Below are positions 23,515 through 32,839 of a stretch of 64,000 nucleotides of DNA, piece after piece (position 1 is the stretch's first letter; each line of letters starts with the position of its first letter). The DNA lies in the NCBI RefSeq assembly GCF_014199215.1, contig NZ_JACIJC010000002.1, forward strand, positions 186,001 through 250,000, read 5' to 3'. Position numbers and translations under genes: made by a program. This DNA is from Sphingobium boeckii. GTDB taxonomy: Bacteria; Pseudomonadota; Alphaproteobacteria; Sphingomonadales; Sphingomonadaceae. The notes beneath the pieces are model-generated. The model had not been told where the DNA came from and searched no databases. It saw only the letters and a list, made by a program, of their open reading frames with translations.

Positions 23515-24835
23515 CATGCACCTCCACCAGCGCGGCCAGCGCCGCAAAGCCGTCTTCGGAAAATCTGCGGGCATCCTTGGCCTGATTGAGCAGCGCCTCG
23601 ATTTGTGGTGCCAGGCGCACCGCGCGATCCACCTCTTCGCTCGATCCGGCACGATAGGCACCGAGCCGGACCATTTCCTCCATATCGCCATAGGTGGACA
23701 GGATGCGGCGCGCAGCGAGGCAGATCCGGTTCTGCTCGGGCTCATGCGCCCGCGGCAAGGTGCGCGATATGGATTTCAGGACGTCGATCGCGGGATAGCG
23801 TCCGCGCTCCGCGATCCGCCGCGTGATCACCACATGGCCATCCAATATCCCGCGCACCGCATCGGCCACCGGCTCGTTATGATCATCGCCATCCACCAGC
23901 ACGGTGAAGAGCCCCGTGATCGAGCCCTGCCCCACGACGCCTGGCCCGGCGCGCTCCAGCAGCCGGGGCAATTCGGCGAAAACCGTCGGTGTATAGCCCT
24001 TGGTGGCGGGCGGTTCGCCGCTCGCCAGACCAATCTCGCGCTGCGCCATGGCGAAGCGCGTGACCGAATCCATCAGGCACAGCACATGCAGACCCTGATC
24101 GCGGAAATGCTCCGCCACCGCCATGGTCGTCCACGCCGCCTGCCGCCGCATCAGTGCAGGTTCGTCCGACGTCGCGACCACAACGACGCTGCGCGCCATG
24201 CCTTCGGGGCCGAGATCATCTTCCACGAATTCCTGAACTTCGCGGCCGCGTTCGCCGATCAGCCCGATCACGGCGACATCGCATTCCGTCCACCGCGCGA
24301 TCATCGAAAGCAAGGTCGATTTGCCCACGCCCGAGCCGGCGAAGAGGCCAAGCCTTTGCCCCTCGCACAGCGGCGCAAAGATATCGAGTGCGGCCACGCC
24401 TGTCTCGATTTTCCGACCGACCCGCGCGCGCGCCGAAGCATGAGGCGGCATACCCCGGATGAGGCGGGACTGCCCGCCTGCCGGCAACGGGCGGCTCCCG
24501 TCGATCGGCCGGCCAAGACCGTCGATCATGCGGCCCAGCCATGCCGAAGAAGGCTTAATGGCAAAGGCACCGCCCACCAGGTCTGCGCGCGTGCCCGATG
24601 CGATGCCCTGCGGATAGCTGAACGGCAGGCAATGCGCGATTCCGCGGTCCAGCCCGATCACCTCGGCGTCCACGGCGCCGCCCACCCGGATGCGCGATCC
24701 GATCTGCGCCGCACCCGCCAGTCCTTCGATTTCGATCAGCGCGCCGCGCACCGCAACCACACGGCCATAGCGGCGGTCGGGCTCCAGCGCGCGCAATCCA
24801 TCGGCCGTCGCGGCCAGCGTCTGCATCATGCGCAT
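23498..24835 (-). CDS. fliI: Flagellum-specific export ATPase FliI
   Basis: FliI is the F1-beta-like ATPase of the flagellar export apparatus. The 445-residue protein has Walker A in GLFAGSGVGKSTLLSM, Walker B in LHVLCLMDSVTRFAMAQREI, and the FliI/FliH-binding features GQGSITGLFTVLVDGDDHNEPVADAVRGILDGH. The ATG at 24835 begins MRMMQTL, one base after the flbT stop (24837-24839); an in-frame upstream start at 24880 would overlap flbT. The operon order is flbT-fliI-fliJ-transglycosylase. Confidence 0.95.
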   Translation of the reverse strand: MRMMQTLAATADGLRALEPDRRYGRVVAVRGALIEIEGLAGAAQIGSRIRVGGAVDAEVIGLDRGIAHCLPFSYPQGIASGTRADLVGGAFAIKPSSAWLGRMIDGLGRPIDGSRPLPAGGQSRLIRGMPPHASARARVGRKIETGVAALDIFAPLCEGQRLGLFAGSGVGKSTLLSMIARWTECDVAVIGLIGERGREVQEFVEDDLGPEGMARSVVVVATSDEPALMRRQAAWTTMAVAEHFRDQGLHVLCLMDSVTRFAMAQREIGLASGEPPATKGYTPTVFAELPRLLERAGPGVVGQGSITGLFTVLVDGDDHNEPVADAVRGILDGHVVITRRIAERGRYPAIDVLKSISRTLPRAHEPEQNRICLAARRILSTYGDMEEMVRLGAYRAGSSEEVDRAVRLAPQIEALLNQAKDARRFSEDGFAALAALVEVHDEDPV

Positions 24836-24836
24836 G

Positions 24837-25241
24837 CTATTGCACCGTCTCTGAAAGGCGGGCGAGCGCGGTGGCTTCATAGGCGATCAGCCAGCGACAA
24901 TCCGCCAATGCACTATAGAAATCCAGCGCGGCCACCTTTTCGGCAAACGCGATGCACACCGATCGCGCTTCGGCCGATCCCAGCGCCGTGATGAGATCGC
25001 CCAGCCCTGCCAGGATAGTCTCCTGATGCCGGGCGACATGCGCCGGATCGATATAGGCCATCATGCACGCCAGATAGAGGCATTTCGCGGCGGTATCCGC
25101 ATCAGCGGGAGACATGACGTCGCGCCCACGCAGGATCGCCGCGCCGTTTTCCACATAGAGATTGGTCCGTCCTTCGGAACGTAACACCGCGCCGTTCACG
25201 ACACATTTCTCGCCATCGCGCAGCGAAATTCGCAGGGACAT
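24837..25241 (-). CDS. flbT: Flagellin post-transcriptional regulator FlbT
   Basis: FlbT binds the 5' untranslated region of flagellin mRNA in Caulobacter and lowers its stability until the hook is finished. The 134-residue protein begins MSLRISLRDGEKCVVNG and contains AAILRGRDVMSP and LYLACMMAYID, the family signature. The ATG at 25241 has GGAG six bases upstream; the open frame continues to 25310 but lacks family similarity there. Together with flaF at 14976 and a hairpin in the flagellin leader (38546-38564), it suggests the same checkpoint exists here. Confidence 0.93.
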   Translation of the reverse strand: MSLRISLRDGEKCVVNGAVLRSEGRTNLYVENGAAILRGRDVMSPADADTAAKCLYLACMMAYIDPAHVARHQETILAGLGDLITALGSAEARSVCIAFAEKVAALDFYSALADCRWLIAYEATALARLSETVQ

Positions 25242-25280
25242 TGCCTTCTCCATCCGGGACCGCCATTGGCCATTTCCAAT

Positions 25281-25289
25281 ATTATAGGA
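25281..25289 (-). promoter_or_regulatory. Putative flagellar -10 motif (TCCTATAAT) of the flbT-fliI operon
   Basis: The minus strand reads TCCTATAAT about 39 nt before the flbT ATG. The palindrome at 25317-25329 is centred 34 bp upstream of it. Confidence 0.55.
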
Positions 25290-25316
25290 TGATGCAGGAT
25301 TCGCGGTCATCGACTG

Positions 25317-25329
25317 GGCAAATTTTGCC
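25317..25329. promoter_or_regulatory. Perfect GGCAA-N3-TTGCC palindrome between flbT and flgE
   Basis: GGCAAATTTTGCC sits midway between two divergent promoters. Its centre is 34 bp from the flbT -10 motif and 31 bp from the flgE -10 motif. This symmetric position fits one regulator dimer acting on both operons. Confidence 0.6.
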
Positions 25330-25353
25330 TATCTTTGGTTCTGCACAGCCCCC

Positions 25354-25362
25354 TCCTACAAT
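25354..25362 (+). promoter_or_regulatory. Putative flagellar -10 motif (TCCTACAAT) of the flgE-flgK-flgL operon
   Basis: TCCTACAAT, 52 nt before the GTG start of flgE and 31 bp from the centre of the shared palindrome. Confidence 0.55.
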
Positions 25363-25414
25363 GAAAATGGAACTTGGCAGGGCGCAGCGCCCGTGCCGCA
25401 CATGGGAGACAATC

Positions 25415-26719
25415 GTGAGCCTCTATTCCGCCCTTTACGCCGGTGTTTCCGGCCTCAGCGCGCAAGCCAGCGCCATGGCCACCGTGGCCGACAACATCAC
25501 CAACGTGAACACCGTGGGCTATAAGGGTGTCGCCGCCGAATTCCGTACGCTGGTCACCGATGGCCGCGTGCGAAGCAACTATTCCGCAGGCGGCGTCGTC
25601 GCCGCGCCCCAGGCGATGATTTCGAAGCAGGGTCTGCTTCAGGCTTCCTCCAGCCTCACCGATATCGGCGTCGATGGCGCCGGTTTCTTCGTGGTCCGCG
25701 CCGGCCTGGGCGCAGACAGCGAAATCGCCTTCACGCGCGCCGGATCGTTCAAGCCGGATTCGCAGGGTTTCCTGCGCAACACCTCGCAATATTATCTGCA
25801 AGGCTGGCCGCTCGATGCGCAGGGCAATTTCGTCAACACCGGCAATCTCGATCAGCTCGAACCGATCCGCCCATCCGCGCTGACCGGTTCGGCTTCGCCC
25901 ACATCGCGTCTTCAGGCGCGCATCAATCTCAAATCGACCACCGCGGACTTCGTGGGTGCCTATGCTGCAGGTGATATGGCCGCTGGCACGGCCGCCGCGC
26001 AATTCGCGCGCTCGATGGACATCTATGACGCCCAGGGCAGCCCGCACCGTATCACCATGGGTTTCGTCAAGACTGCGCCCAATGAATGGCAGGCGGAAAT
26101 CTATGCCGTGCCCGCCGCCGATGTCACCGGCGCGCCCGGTGGCTTGCTCGCTAGCGGCACGGTGCAGTTCAATGGCGACGGCAGCCTGGATCTCCCCGGA
26201 TCGACCGCGGCTCTGTTCGCCGATCTCAACATCACCTGGGCCAATGGCGCAGGGTCCGATCCGATCACGCTGCAATTGGGCACCGATGGCGCGCTTGATG
26301 GACTGACGTCCTTCGACGATGACTCCGCTTTGCTCAGCTCGTTCGTCGATGGCGGCACGCTGGGCACGGTCGCCTCGGTCGAAATTTCGGACACCGGCAT
26401 CGTCAGCGCCATTTTCGAGGATGGCTCGTCGAAGAAGATCTACCAGCTTCCGCTGGCCACGGTCCAGAATCCGGATGGCATGACGCGGCTTTCGGGCAAT
26501 GCCTACGCCATCTCCCAGGATAGCGGCAACGTCGCGATCAACATTCCCGGCTCGCTGGGTTCGGGCAATATCTCGGCCAGTTCGCTCGAAGCCTCCAACG
26601 TCGATCTAGCGCAGGAATTCACCAACATGATCCGCTTTCAGCGTGCGTATAGCGCGTCGTCGAAGATCATCACCACGGTGGACGACATGCTTCAGGAAAT
26701 CAGCAACCTGAAACGCTGA
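25415..26719 (+). CDS. flgE: Flagellar hook protein FlgE
   Basis: FlgE polymerises into the flagellar hook. The 434-residue protein has the N-terminal axial motif (SLYSALYAGVSGLSAQASAMATVADNITNVNTVGYKG) and the C-terminal axial helix (SNVDLAQEFTNMIRFQRAYSASSKIITTVDDMLQEI). The GTG at 25415 has GGGAGA seven bases upstream; earlier in-frame codons lie inside the promoter region. It heads the hook operon flgE-flgK-flgL. Confidence 0.93.
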   Translation: MSLYSALYAGVSGLSAQASAMATVADNITNVNTVGYKGVAAEFRTLVTDGRVRSNYSAGGVVAAPQAMISKQGLLQASSSLTDIGVDGAGFFVVRAGLGADSEIAFTRAGSFKPDSQGFLRNTSQYYLQGWPLDAQGNFVNTGNLDQLEPIRPSALTGSASPTSRLQARINLKSTTADFVGAYAAGDMAAGTAAAQFARSMDIYDAQGSPHRITMGFVKTAPNEWQAEIYAVPAADVTGAPGGLLASGTVQFNGDGSLDLPGSTAALFADLNITWANGAGSDPITLQLGTDGALDGLTSFDDDSALLSSFVDGGTLGTVASVEISDTGIVSAIFEDGSSKKIYQLPLATVQNPDGMTRLSGNAYAISQDSGNVAINIPGSLGSGNISASSLEASNVDLAQEFTNMIRFQRAYSASSKIITTVDDMLQEISNLKR

Positions 26720-26756
26720 TCCCCCAGCCGCCCCCGCCCGCCAAAGGAACACCACC

Positions 26757-28847
26757 GTGTCACTGAACGAAATCCTCCATACCGCCACGTCCGGCCTCGC
26801 CGCCTCGCAAGCGGGAATGCGTTCGGTGTCCAACAATATCGCCAATGTGGGTGTGTCCGGTTATGCGCGGGAGCGCACGACGATCAGCACCGCCACCACG
26901 GCGGGGCGGGTCACCGGTGTCCTCATCGGCCAGCCGGAACGCGTGGCGGACAGTTTCCTGGAAAATGCGGTGTTCCGCCGGGGCGGCGACATGGGCCGGT
27001 CGGAAGCCGTGGCGAGCTATCTCGATCGTCTTCAGGCGCTGCTCGGCGCGCCGGGCGCTGAATCCGGCATCGCCGGGCGCATCGACGCCATCGCGGCGTC
27101 GGCGGCGACGATGACGGGCGCGTCGGGATCGCCGGAAACCATCGCGCAATTCACGGGCAATGTGCAGGATGCACTATTGTCGATCAAGCAGCTCGACGGC
27201 GACGTGAAAAACCTGCGCGCCGACGTGGAGACCGAGCTGGGCTACACCGTGGACCGGATCAATGTCCTGCTCGATCAGATCCATGATCTCAACGATCAGA
27301 TCGCGCAGACCGGCGGGCAGAGCGCCAATGGCGCTGAGAACCGGCGCGTCGCGGCGGTGGACGAACTCAGCACGCTGATGAAGGTCAATGTCCGCCAGCA
27401 GCAGGATGGTCGCGTCACGATCGAAACCGGATCGGGACAGGTTCTGCTCGATCGCCGGCTGCGATTGCTGAGCTATCCCGCGGGGCCGGGCGCGTCTCAG
27501 CCGACCTATCCGCCCATCGACATCCGCTTTGCCGACGCCGCGGGAATGCCCGGCGCGGCGACAGGCGACAGGATCGATTCCTCTGCGATCGGCGGCAAGC
27601 TGGGCGGCCTGATCGACACGCGGGATCGCACTCTGCCCGATTTCACCGAGAAACTGGGCGTGCTGTTCACCGGCCTGGCCGACACGCTGAACGCCGCTTC
27701 GAATGCGGGGACGGCCGTGCCCGCCCCCGCCACGCTCACGGGACGAGAGAGCGGCCTGGTCGGCACAGACCGGCTCGGCTTTACCGGCGCTGCTGTGTTC
27801 GCCGTTCTCGCCGCGGATGGCACGCTGGTGGCTACCACCACCGTCGATTTCGACGCGCTCGGCCCTGCGGCAACGGTGGATGATGCAATCGCCGCGATCA
27901 ATGCCGGCCTGGCCCCGGAGGCCACCGCCCAGATGATCGACGGCGTGCTTTCGATCAGCGCCACGGGTGCCGGCAACGGCATTGCCGTCGCGCAAAGCGA
28001 CACCGCGCCCAGCGACCGCGCCGGCATCGGCTTCTCGCATCATTTCGGCCTGAATGATCTGGTCCGCAGCGAGACCAGCGCGCTTGCCCCTTCAGGGTTT
28101 ATCCCGGCCGATCCCCATGGCTTCGCGCCCGGCCAGACCGCGCAGATCACGCTGCGGGATCTCTCCGGCCGCACGCTGACAAGCGATACGCTCACCGGCT
28201 CCGTCGGCCCGACATTCGGTGATCTGCTCACCGAATTGAACACCAGCCCGCTCGGCGGCTTCGGTGTCTTCTCGATGGACGACAAGGGCCGGATCGCTTT
28301 CGCGCCCGGCGCGGCATCGACCGGCTCCACCATCTCCATCCCTTCGGATTCCACCGATCGCATGGGCACGGGCCGCACCTTCTCGTCCCTGTCGGGCCTT
28401 ACCGGCAATGCCAGTGGTTCGCGCAGCGCCAATGTGATCCCAGGCATATTGGGCGATCCAAAGAAGCTCCCGCTCGCCCGGCTTCAGCTTGATGCCGCCA
28501 TCGGGGAGAAGGCCGTGGGCACGGGCGATATCCGCGGTGCCGAGGATTTCGTCGAAAATCTGGCCAATGCGGTCGATCTCGGCAAGGATGGCGATTCCAC
28601 GCTCGACAGCTTCGCCAGCCTGCTGCTCGGCAAGGCCGGTGCGGAATCGGCGCAGGCACGCAGCGCCTATGATGACGCCGCCGCCCGGCGCGAGGATGCA
28701 ACCATTCGCCGCGACAATTTCGCGGGCGTCAATATCGACGAGGAACTGGCCCAGATGGTCGTTCTGCAAAACAGCTATTCCGCGTCAGCGCGCGTCATCA
28801 CCACGGCGAGCGATATGTATGACACGCTCCTCGCCATGCTCAATTAA
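26757..28847 (+). CDS. flgK: Hook-filament junction protein FlgK (HAP1)
   Basis: FlgK is the first hook-filament junction protein. The 696-residue sequence begins with the typical LHTATSGLAASQAGMRSVSNNIANVGVSGYARERT and ends with GVNIDEELAQMVVLQNSYSASARVITTASDMYDTLLAMLN. The middle is Ala/Gly-rich and variable as usual. It starts with GTG behind AAAGGA, 38 nt after flgE, and is followed closely by flgL. Confidence 0.93.
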   Translation: MSLNEILHTATSGLAASQAGMRSVSNNIANVGVSGYARERTTISTATTAGRVTGVLIGQPERVADSFLENAVFRRGGDMGRSEAVASYLDRLQALLGAPGAESGIAGRIDAIAASAATMTGASGSPETIAQFTGNVQDALLSIKQLDGDVKNLRADVETELGYTVDRINVLLDQIHDLNDQIAQTGGQSANGAENRRVAAVDELSTLMKVNVRQQQDGRVTIETGSGQVLLDRRLRLLSYPAGPGASQPTYPPIDIRFADAAGMPGAATGDRIDSSAIGGKLGGLIDTRDRTLPDFTEKLGVLFTGLADTLNAASNAGTAVPAPATLTGRESGLVGTDRLGFTGAAVFAVLAADGTLVATTTVDFDALGPAATVDDAIAAINAGLAPEATAQMIDGVLSISATGAGNGIAVAQSDTAPSDRAGIGFSHHFGLNDLVRSETSALAPSGFIPADPHGFAPGQTAQITLRDLSGRTLTSDTLTGSVGPTFGDLLTELNTSPLGGFGVFSMDDKGRIAFAPGAASTGSTISIPSDSTDRMGTGRTFSSLSGLTGNASGSRSANVIPGILGDPKKLPLARLQLDAAIGEKAVGTGDIRGAEDFVENLANAVDLGKDGDSTLDSFASLLLGKAGAESAQARSAYDDAAARREDATIRRDNFAGVNIDEELAQMVVLQNSYSASARVITTASDMYDTLLAMLN

Positions 28848-28859
28848 GGGAGTTCGACC

Positions 28860-29768
28860 ATGAACCGCGTCGCCACCGGACCCGTGCAATATTCCATGAA
28901 AACCGCCATGCAGACCGCACAGCAGCGCTTGGCCAACAGCCTTCACCAGCTCGAAACGCAGAAGAAGGCGACCGACTACGCCGGCATCGGCATCGATACG
29001 TCACGCCTGCTATCCGCCCGCTCGGTGCTCGCGCGCCAGGAAGCGCACAAGACCGTGGCGTCGCATGTGTCGACCACGCTCGAATATTATGACACCGGCC
29101 TGAATGCGATCGACACGCAGACCGAAGATCTGCGCAAGGCGCTGCTGGAGGTGATCGGCACTGGCAATGGCCCGGGCCTTCAGGCGGACATCGAAAGCAA
29201 TTTCGATAGCCTGCGCGCCACGCTCAACACCGTTTCCGCCGGCAATGCGATTTTCGCCGGATCGCAGACCAATACCAAGCCGTTCATTCCCCAGCAGCTT
29301 TCGGATATGGTCGGTCTCGCATCCGCCGATGCCTTTGCCAATGATCAGATTCTGCGCTCCGCCCAGATGGCCGATGGCGTCAATGTGGAATTCGGCATCG
29401 TGGCAAGCGATGTGGCGGGCAATCTCGTCAAGGCCTATCGCACGCTGGCGGAGGCCGGTCCCTTCGGCGACAAGCCGACGGCGGTGCAATTGGACGCGAT
29501 GAAGCAGGCGATCAGCGAACTCGAAATCGGCTTGAAGGATATCCGCAGCAACAATGCGCATAATGGCGCGAAGCAGAATCAGGTGGAAACACTCGGCCTG
29601 CGCGCCGACGAACGCGCGCTGATGCTGGAAAAGGTGATCGGCGACGCCGAGGATGCGGACATGGGCCAGGTCGCGCTGGACATCGAAAACAACCGCGCGA
29701 TCCTCACCGCATCCTATTCGGTCTTCGCGCAGATATCAGGACTGTCGCTGGCGAATTATCTGCGCTGA
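28860..29768 (+). CDS. flgL: Hook-filament junction protein FlgL (HAP3)
   Basis: FlgL is the second junction protein and resembles flagellin at both ends. The 302-residue protein starts with AMQTAQQRLANSLHQLETQKKATDYAG and ends with QVALDIENNRAILTASYSVFAQISGLSLANYL. It follows flgK by 12 nt with a GGGAG ribosome site. No FliD cap or FliS chaperone follows it. Confidence 0.9.
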   Translation: MNRVATGPVQYSMKTAMQTAQQRLANSLHQLETQKKATDYAGIGIDTSRLLSARSVLARQEAHKTVASHVSTTLEYYDTGLNAIDTQTEDLRKALLEVIGTGNGPGLQADIESNFDSLRATLNTVSAGNAIFAGSQTNTKPFIPQQLSDMVGLASADAFANDQILRSAQMADGVNVEFGIVASDVAGNLVKAYRTLAEAGPFGDKPTAVQLDAMKQAISELEIGLKDIRSNNAHNGAKQNQVETLGLRADERALMLEKVIGDAEDADMGQVALDIENNRAILTASYSVFAQISGLSLANYLR

Positions 29769-29872
29769 GCGTCGGAACGATCCGGATAGCAGAAAGACAG
29801 GTGCCCCGCGCTTGCTGTCGAGCGCCTTCTTCCGTCATAGCGGAATATGGCCGACGTTAGCGGAAGACCGAC

Positions 29873-30049
29873 ATGCGCACCAAGCTCAGCATCTGCCTGA
29901 AAAAGGCGCGCTACCCATCCGAACACCACGCGATGCTGGCCGCCCAGGCCGCCAGCATCGCGCTCAGACATTATCGCTGCGACCGCTGCCAGCAATTCCA
30001 TTTGACCAGCCGGACCAAGGGGAAATGGACGGCAGGGCTTCGTGGGTGA
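29873..30049 (+). CDS. Small zinc-ribbon-like protein (58 residues)
   Basis: A short open frame after flgL encodes a basic 58-residue protein with one CxxC pair (RCDRCQQFHLTSRTKG) near residues 34-49. A nearby histidine and an earlier cysteine at position 8 could complete a metal site. A GGAAGACC stretch precedes the ATG. Small sphingomonad proteins with a CxxCxxFHLTS-like motif are familiar to me as unnamed hypotheticals, but I cannot give a function. It may be a single gene not belonging to the hook operon, about 100 nt after flgL. Confidence 0.55.
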   Translation: MRTKLSICLKKARYPSEHHAMLAAQAASIALRHYRCDRCQQFHLTSRTKGKWTAGLRG

Positions 30050-30255
30050 GGCTCGCTGTTGCCGATTATTTTTGGCCATTCGTCCGGCCATTTGCAGGTC
30101 TTCCAAGTTGATGGAACACCTCATTGTCTTATATTTTCCACTAGCGCTTGAGCTAGCTTATTAAGCGACTTTTTGACAACCCTGCGTCGCCTGTCAGGTC
30201 GGAATGGTGGCTCACCCTTCTAAGTGAATCGAGAACCTTCGGTCCGCTATCCCCC

Positions 30256-32016
30256 CTATTTCCGCGCCACATCGAACAGCGCCGCCATTTCGCCTGCCGG
30301 GCTGGCTGTGGGGAGCGAGGCCATGGCGCGGGCGATGGCTCCGGGGTTCACGGTGTCGGCAGACGCCGTCAGCATCTCGAAGACGGGCGCGGTTGGAAGC
30401 CGTGCAAAGACTGCGGCATAACGGCTGTGCAAGGCGGCCAGTGCGTCTTCATGCCCCAGCATGGCCAGCGCGATCGCGTGGCGCAGGATGATCGCCTGAT
30501 CCACATCGCTCAGCGCGCCGCCCGACGGCAGCGCATGGCCGGTCTCGGCAATCAGCCCGGACCAATCCCGTTTGTTCCAAAGAATTTCGGCGCGCAAAGC
30601 GCCGGCGTCCGGCACCTCCTGCAAGACGGCAAAGGCTTCGGGGATCTTGCCGGCCTGGCTGAGCGCCGCCGCCTCCACGCGTTTGCGCGCATGGATCATC
30701 TCGTCGGTATAGCCATCCTGCGCTGTGCGATTGAGCGCTGAGAGCGCGCGATCGGAATGCCCCGCCAGAATATGGAGAGACGCCACGCGGACCGACAGCG
30801 GCCCCCGAGCCAGATCCTGCGCGCGCACGAACAGCAGATGTTCGAACAATTCGGCGGCGCGATCATAGAGCCCCGCCTCCTGCAGCCGCGCGCCAAGGCT
30901 GCTCGCCAGCTTGTCGCCCTCCGCGCCGCTGGGCATCAGATCGCGATGATCCCAGAAAATGCCCGCTGCCTGATCCAGCGGCAATGTGTTGCTGGCGTTG
31001 AGCACGGCGGTCAGATGCGCCTGCAATCCGCTCACGAACCCCGGCCCCTGCGCCGCGGGATCGAAGAAGCGGAACAATATGGCGCCCGTCGCGAGCGCAC
31101 CGCCCGAATCCTTGGCTTCGCCTGAAAGCCGGTAACTCAGGCGCAGCGCGCGCTCCTCGATATGATCGCCGCGCCATATGAAGCGCAGATCGGCCAGCTG
31201 CTTCAGCGCGGCTGCGGGGGCCAGCGCGTGCGTGGCCAGGCCCAGTTCGATGCCCGTGAGTTGCGCATCCATGCGCTCGGTCATGGATCCCCTTTGCCCC
31301 GCGCGATCCAGTCGCGCTCTGGCCTCTTCGGGTCGTCCGAGCGCGAGATAGGCGCGGGCGCGGTAAATATCCGCCTGCATATCCCGGTCCGAAACGCCGG
31401 CGAGCCAGCCCAGCGCATCGTCGGGTTGGCCGGTCTCGATCGCCGCCCGCGCCGCCGCCAGCACGAAAGGCAAGCGCGCACGTCCGCCCCGCGCATTCAC
31501 GGCTGGCAGCGCGCATCGCCCTTCGCCCAGCGCCTGCGCCGCATAGCCGGCCTCGGCCAGTGCCCGCATTCGCCATGCGCACCCTTCGGGATTGTCCGCC
31601 AGTCCATTGCCGCCCAGCACATCAAGCGCATCCGATGGCCGCCCCGTGAGCACATAGGCCGCGCCCCGCGCCAGGCGGAATGCGGCCACCATCGCCAGAT
31701 CGGGATCATCCTGCTGCATCACGCTCAGCACGCCATGCGCCTCCGCACCGCGGCGTTGCGCGATCAGGCTGCGCGCATAAGCCCAGCGCGCACCCTGCCG
31801 CCCCGCATCGCCGGCGCGGGACAGCGCCGTCCAGGCCTCCGCTTCAGATAGCGCCTTCCAGCCGGCAGGTGCGGCGATCGCCGGCTGCTGCGCAAGCAGG
31901 GCCGCAAAACCCGGCAAACGCGCAGGCGACAGGGCGATCGTATCCGCGCCAAGGACCATGGCCGCGGGAAGCGGCAGGACGATCATCGCCGCGGCCCACA
32001 AAAAGCGGCTTTTCAT
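30256..32016 (-). CDS. TPR-repeat exported protein of the flagellar island
   Basis: A 586-residue Ala-rich protein with an N-terminal signal or membrane anchor (residues 4-24). The rest consists almost wholly of helix pairs resembling tetratricopeptide repeats (for example ARAYLALGRPEEARARLDRAG and ALSQAGKIPEAFAVLQEVPDAGALRAEILW). I do not recognise a named family. The ATG at 32016 overlaps the stop of the small membrane protein gene (ATGA), so the two form an operon behind a TTCTATAAT motif. Location suggests a flagellar accessory or stator scaffold in the periplasm, which is inference. Confidence 0.75.
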   Translation of the reverse strand: MKSRFLWAAAMIVLPLPAAMVLGADTIALSPARLPGFAALLAQQPAIAAPAGWKALSEAEAWTALSRAGDAGRQGARWAYARSLIAQRRGAEAHGVLSVMQQDDPDLAMVAAFRLARGAAYVLTGRPSDALDVLGGNGLADNPEGCAWRMRALAEAGYAAQALGEGRCALPAVNARGGRARLPFVLAAARAAIETGQPDDALGWLAGVSDRDMQADIYRARAYLALGRPEEARARLDRAGQRGSMTERMDAQLTGIELGLATHALAPAAALKQLADLRFIWRGDHIEERALRLSYRLSGEAKDSGGALATGAILFRFFDPAAQGPGFVSGLQAHLTAVLNASNTLPLDQAAGIFWDHRDLMPSGAEGDKLASSLGARLQEAGLYDRAAELFEHLLFVRAQDLARGPLSVRVASLHILAGHSDRALSALNRTAQDGYTDEMIHARKRVEAAALSQAGKIPEAFAVLQEVPDAGALRAEILWNKRDWSGLIAETGHALPSGGALSDVDQAIILRHAIALAMLGHEDALAALHSRYAAVFARLPTAPVFEMLTASADTVNPGAIARAMASLPTASPAGEMAALFDVARK

Positions 32017-32264
32017 AATCCGGGAACCTGGAGGAGGTTGCGCGCGGCGACGAGCAGCCCGCCCAACGCAAATCCCGCGGCGAACAGTGACGCGGGGACC
32101 ACCCAACGACGTCGGTCGGGCGTGGTGGACTCGCCGGGCGAAGGCGCTGCGTTGCGACCGCTTTTGCCCGCGCTTTGCGCATCGTCATGCCGACGGTTTC
32201 TGGGGAGTGTTGCCCGAGGATCGGAAACGATCCTGACCGTGCCGGGCCGCTGATCGCGGGACAT
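32013..32264 (-). CDS. Small single-span membrane protein
   Basis: An 83-residue protein with a long basic, Ser/Pro-rich cytoplasmic N-terminus (residues 1-53) and one C-terminal membrane segment (WVVPASLFAAGFALGGLLVAA, residues 54-74). No family is recognised. It is coupled to the TPR-repeat protein by an ATGA overlap, so the two probably work together at the membrane. GGAAGG precedes the ATG. Confidence 0.65.
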   Translation of the reverse strand: MSRDQRPGTVRIVSDPRATLPRNRRHDDAQSAGKSGRNAAPSPGESTTPDRRRWVVPASLFAAGFALGGLLVAARNLLQVPGL

Positions 32265-32293
32265 GCTTTACCTTCCGTTCAATCTTTAATCCT

Positions 32294-32302
32294 ATTATAG
32301 AA
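32294..32302 (-). promoter_or_regulatory. Variant flagellar -10 motif (TTCTATAAT) before the small membrane protein
   Basis: The minus strand reads TTCTATAAT 29 nt before the ATG at 32264. It differs from the consensus only at the second base. The plus strand (TCCTATTAT at 32290-32298) could serve the divergent gene at 32384, but the match is weaker. Confidence 0.4.
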
Positions 32303-32383
32303 TGAGATTGCCCCATAGGACCGATTCTCTCGGCGTTATGACCATCCGGCGATCGCACCTTTGTTGCCCGGAGATCGCCTAAA

Positions 32384-32788
32384 ATGCGCATGATCGTGAT
32401 AACCGCCGCCGCTGCGCTCTCGTCTTTGGCCGGGGGCGGCATGGCGGCTGTGGGCAGCCCTGCCCCGAGCGGCGATTCGGCATCTTTCCTCAACGTCAGC
32501 GATATAACCACGCCGATCTTCTCGCCCAGCGGGATCGATGGCTCGCTCAGCGTATCGGTGGCCATTCAGGCCAGAGACGCCAGCATGATCAACGATCTCC
32601 GGGAAAAGATGCCGGAATTGCGCGCGGCACTGCTCACGACCACGCTGGAATTTTCACGTCTCTACGCCTCGGGTTTCCAGCCGGTGGATGCCGAGCGTCT
32701 GGATGAACAGCTTACAGCGGCGCTGCAACGCGTGCATCCCGGTGCGGAACGCGCCTTGATCTTGAAATTATCAGCGGATCCCGCCTGA
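32384..32788 (+). CDS. Exported FliL-like protein
   Basis: A 134-residue protein with a signal-like N-terminus (residues 1-22). The domain that follows has a layout like FliL: ITTPIFSPSGIDGSLSVSVAIQARD, a loop MINDLREKMPELRAALLTTTLEF, and a C-terminal helix with strand (LDEQLTAALQRVHPGAERALILKL). It is a single gene facing the motE-like gene and sharing a terminator hairpin with it. It may be a stator accessory protein. FliL-like assignment is from pattern only. Confidence 0.5.
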   Translation: MRMIVITAAAALSSLAGGGMAAVGSPAPSGDSASFLNVSDITTPIFSPSGIDGSLSVSVAIQARDASMINDLREKMPELRAALLTTTLEFSRLYASGFQPVDAERLDEQLTAALQRVHPGAERALILKLSADPA

Positions 32789-32792
32789 TCCG

Positions 32793-32828
32793 CCGCCGGA
32801 CCTTGTCTATATCGACAGGGTCCGGCGG
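32793..32828. terminator. Bidirectional hairpin between convergent genes
   Basis: CCGCCGGACC ... GGTCCGGCGG, a perfect 10-bp stem extended by an inner GTC/GAC pair. It lies between the stops of the FliL-like (plus) and MotE-like (minus) genes. There is no clear U-tract on either strand. Confidence 0.55.
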
Positions 32829-32839
32829 TGCTGCCGCGT

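Noticed and set aside
23432-24991. 519-codon plus-strand open frame opposite fliI
   Set aside because: Antisense shadow; the minus strand encodes FliI with all ATPase motifs.
25317-25329. Reading GGCAAATTTTGCC as a sigma54 -24/-12 promoter
   Set aside because: The GG and GC are 8 bases apart in all four copies, whereas sigma54 promoters need 10; the palindromic symmetry fits an operator better.
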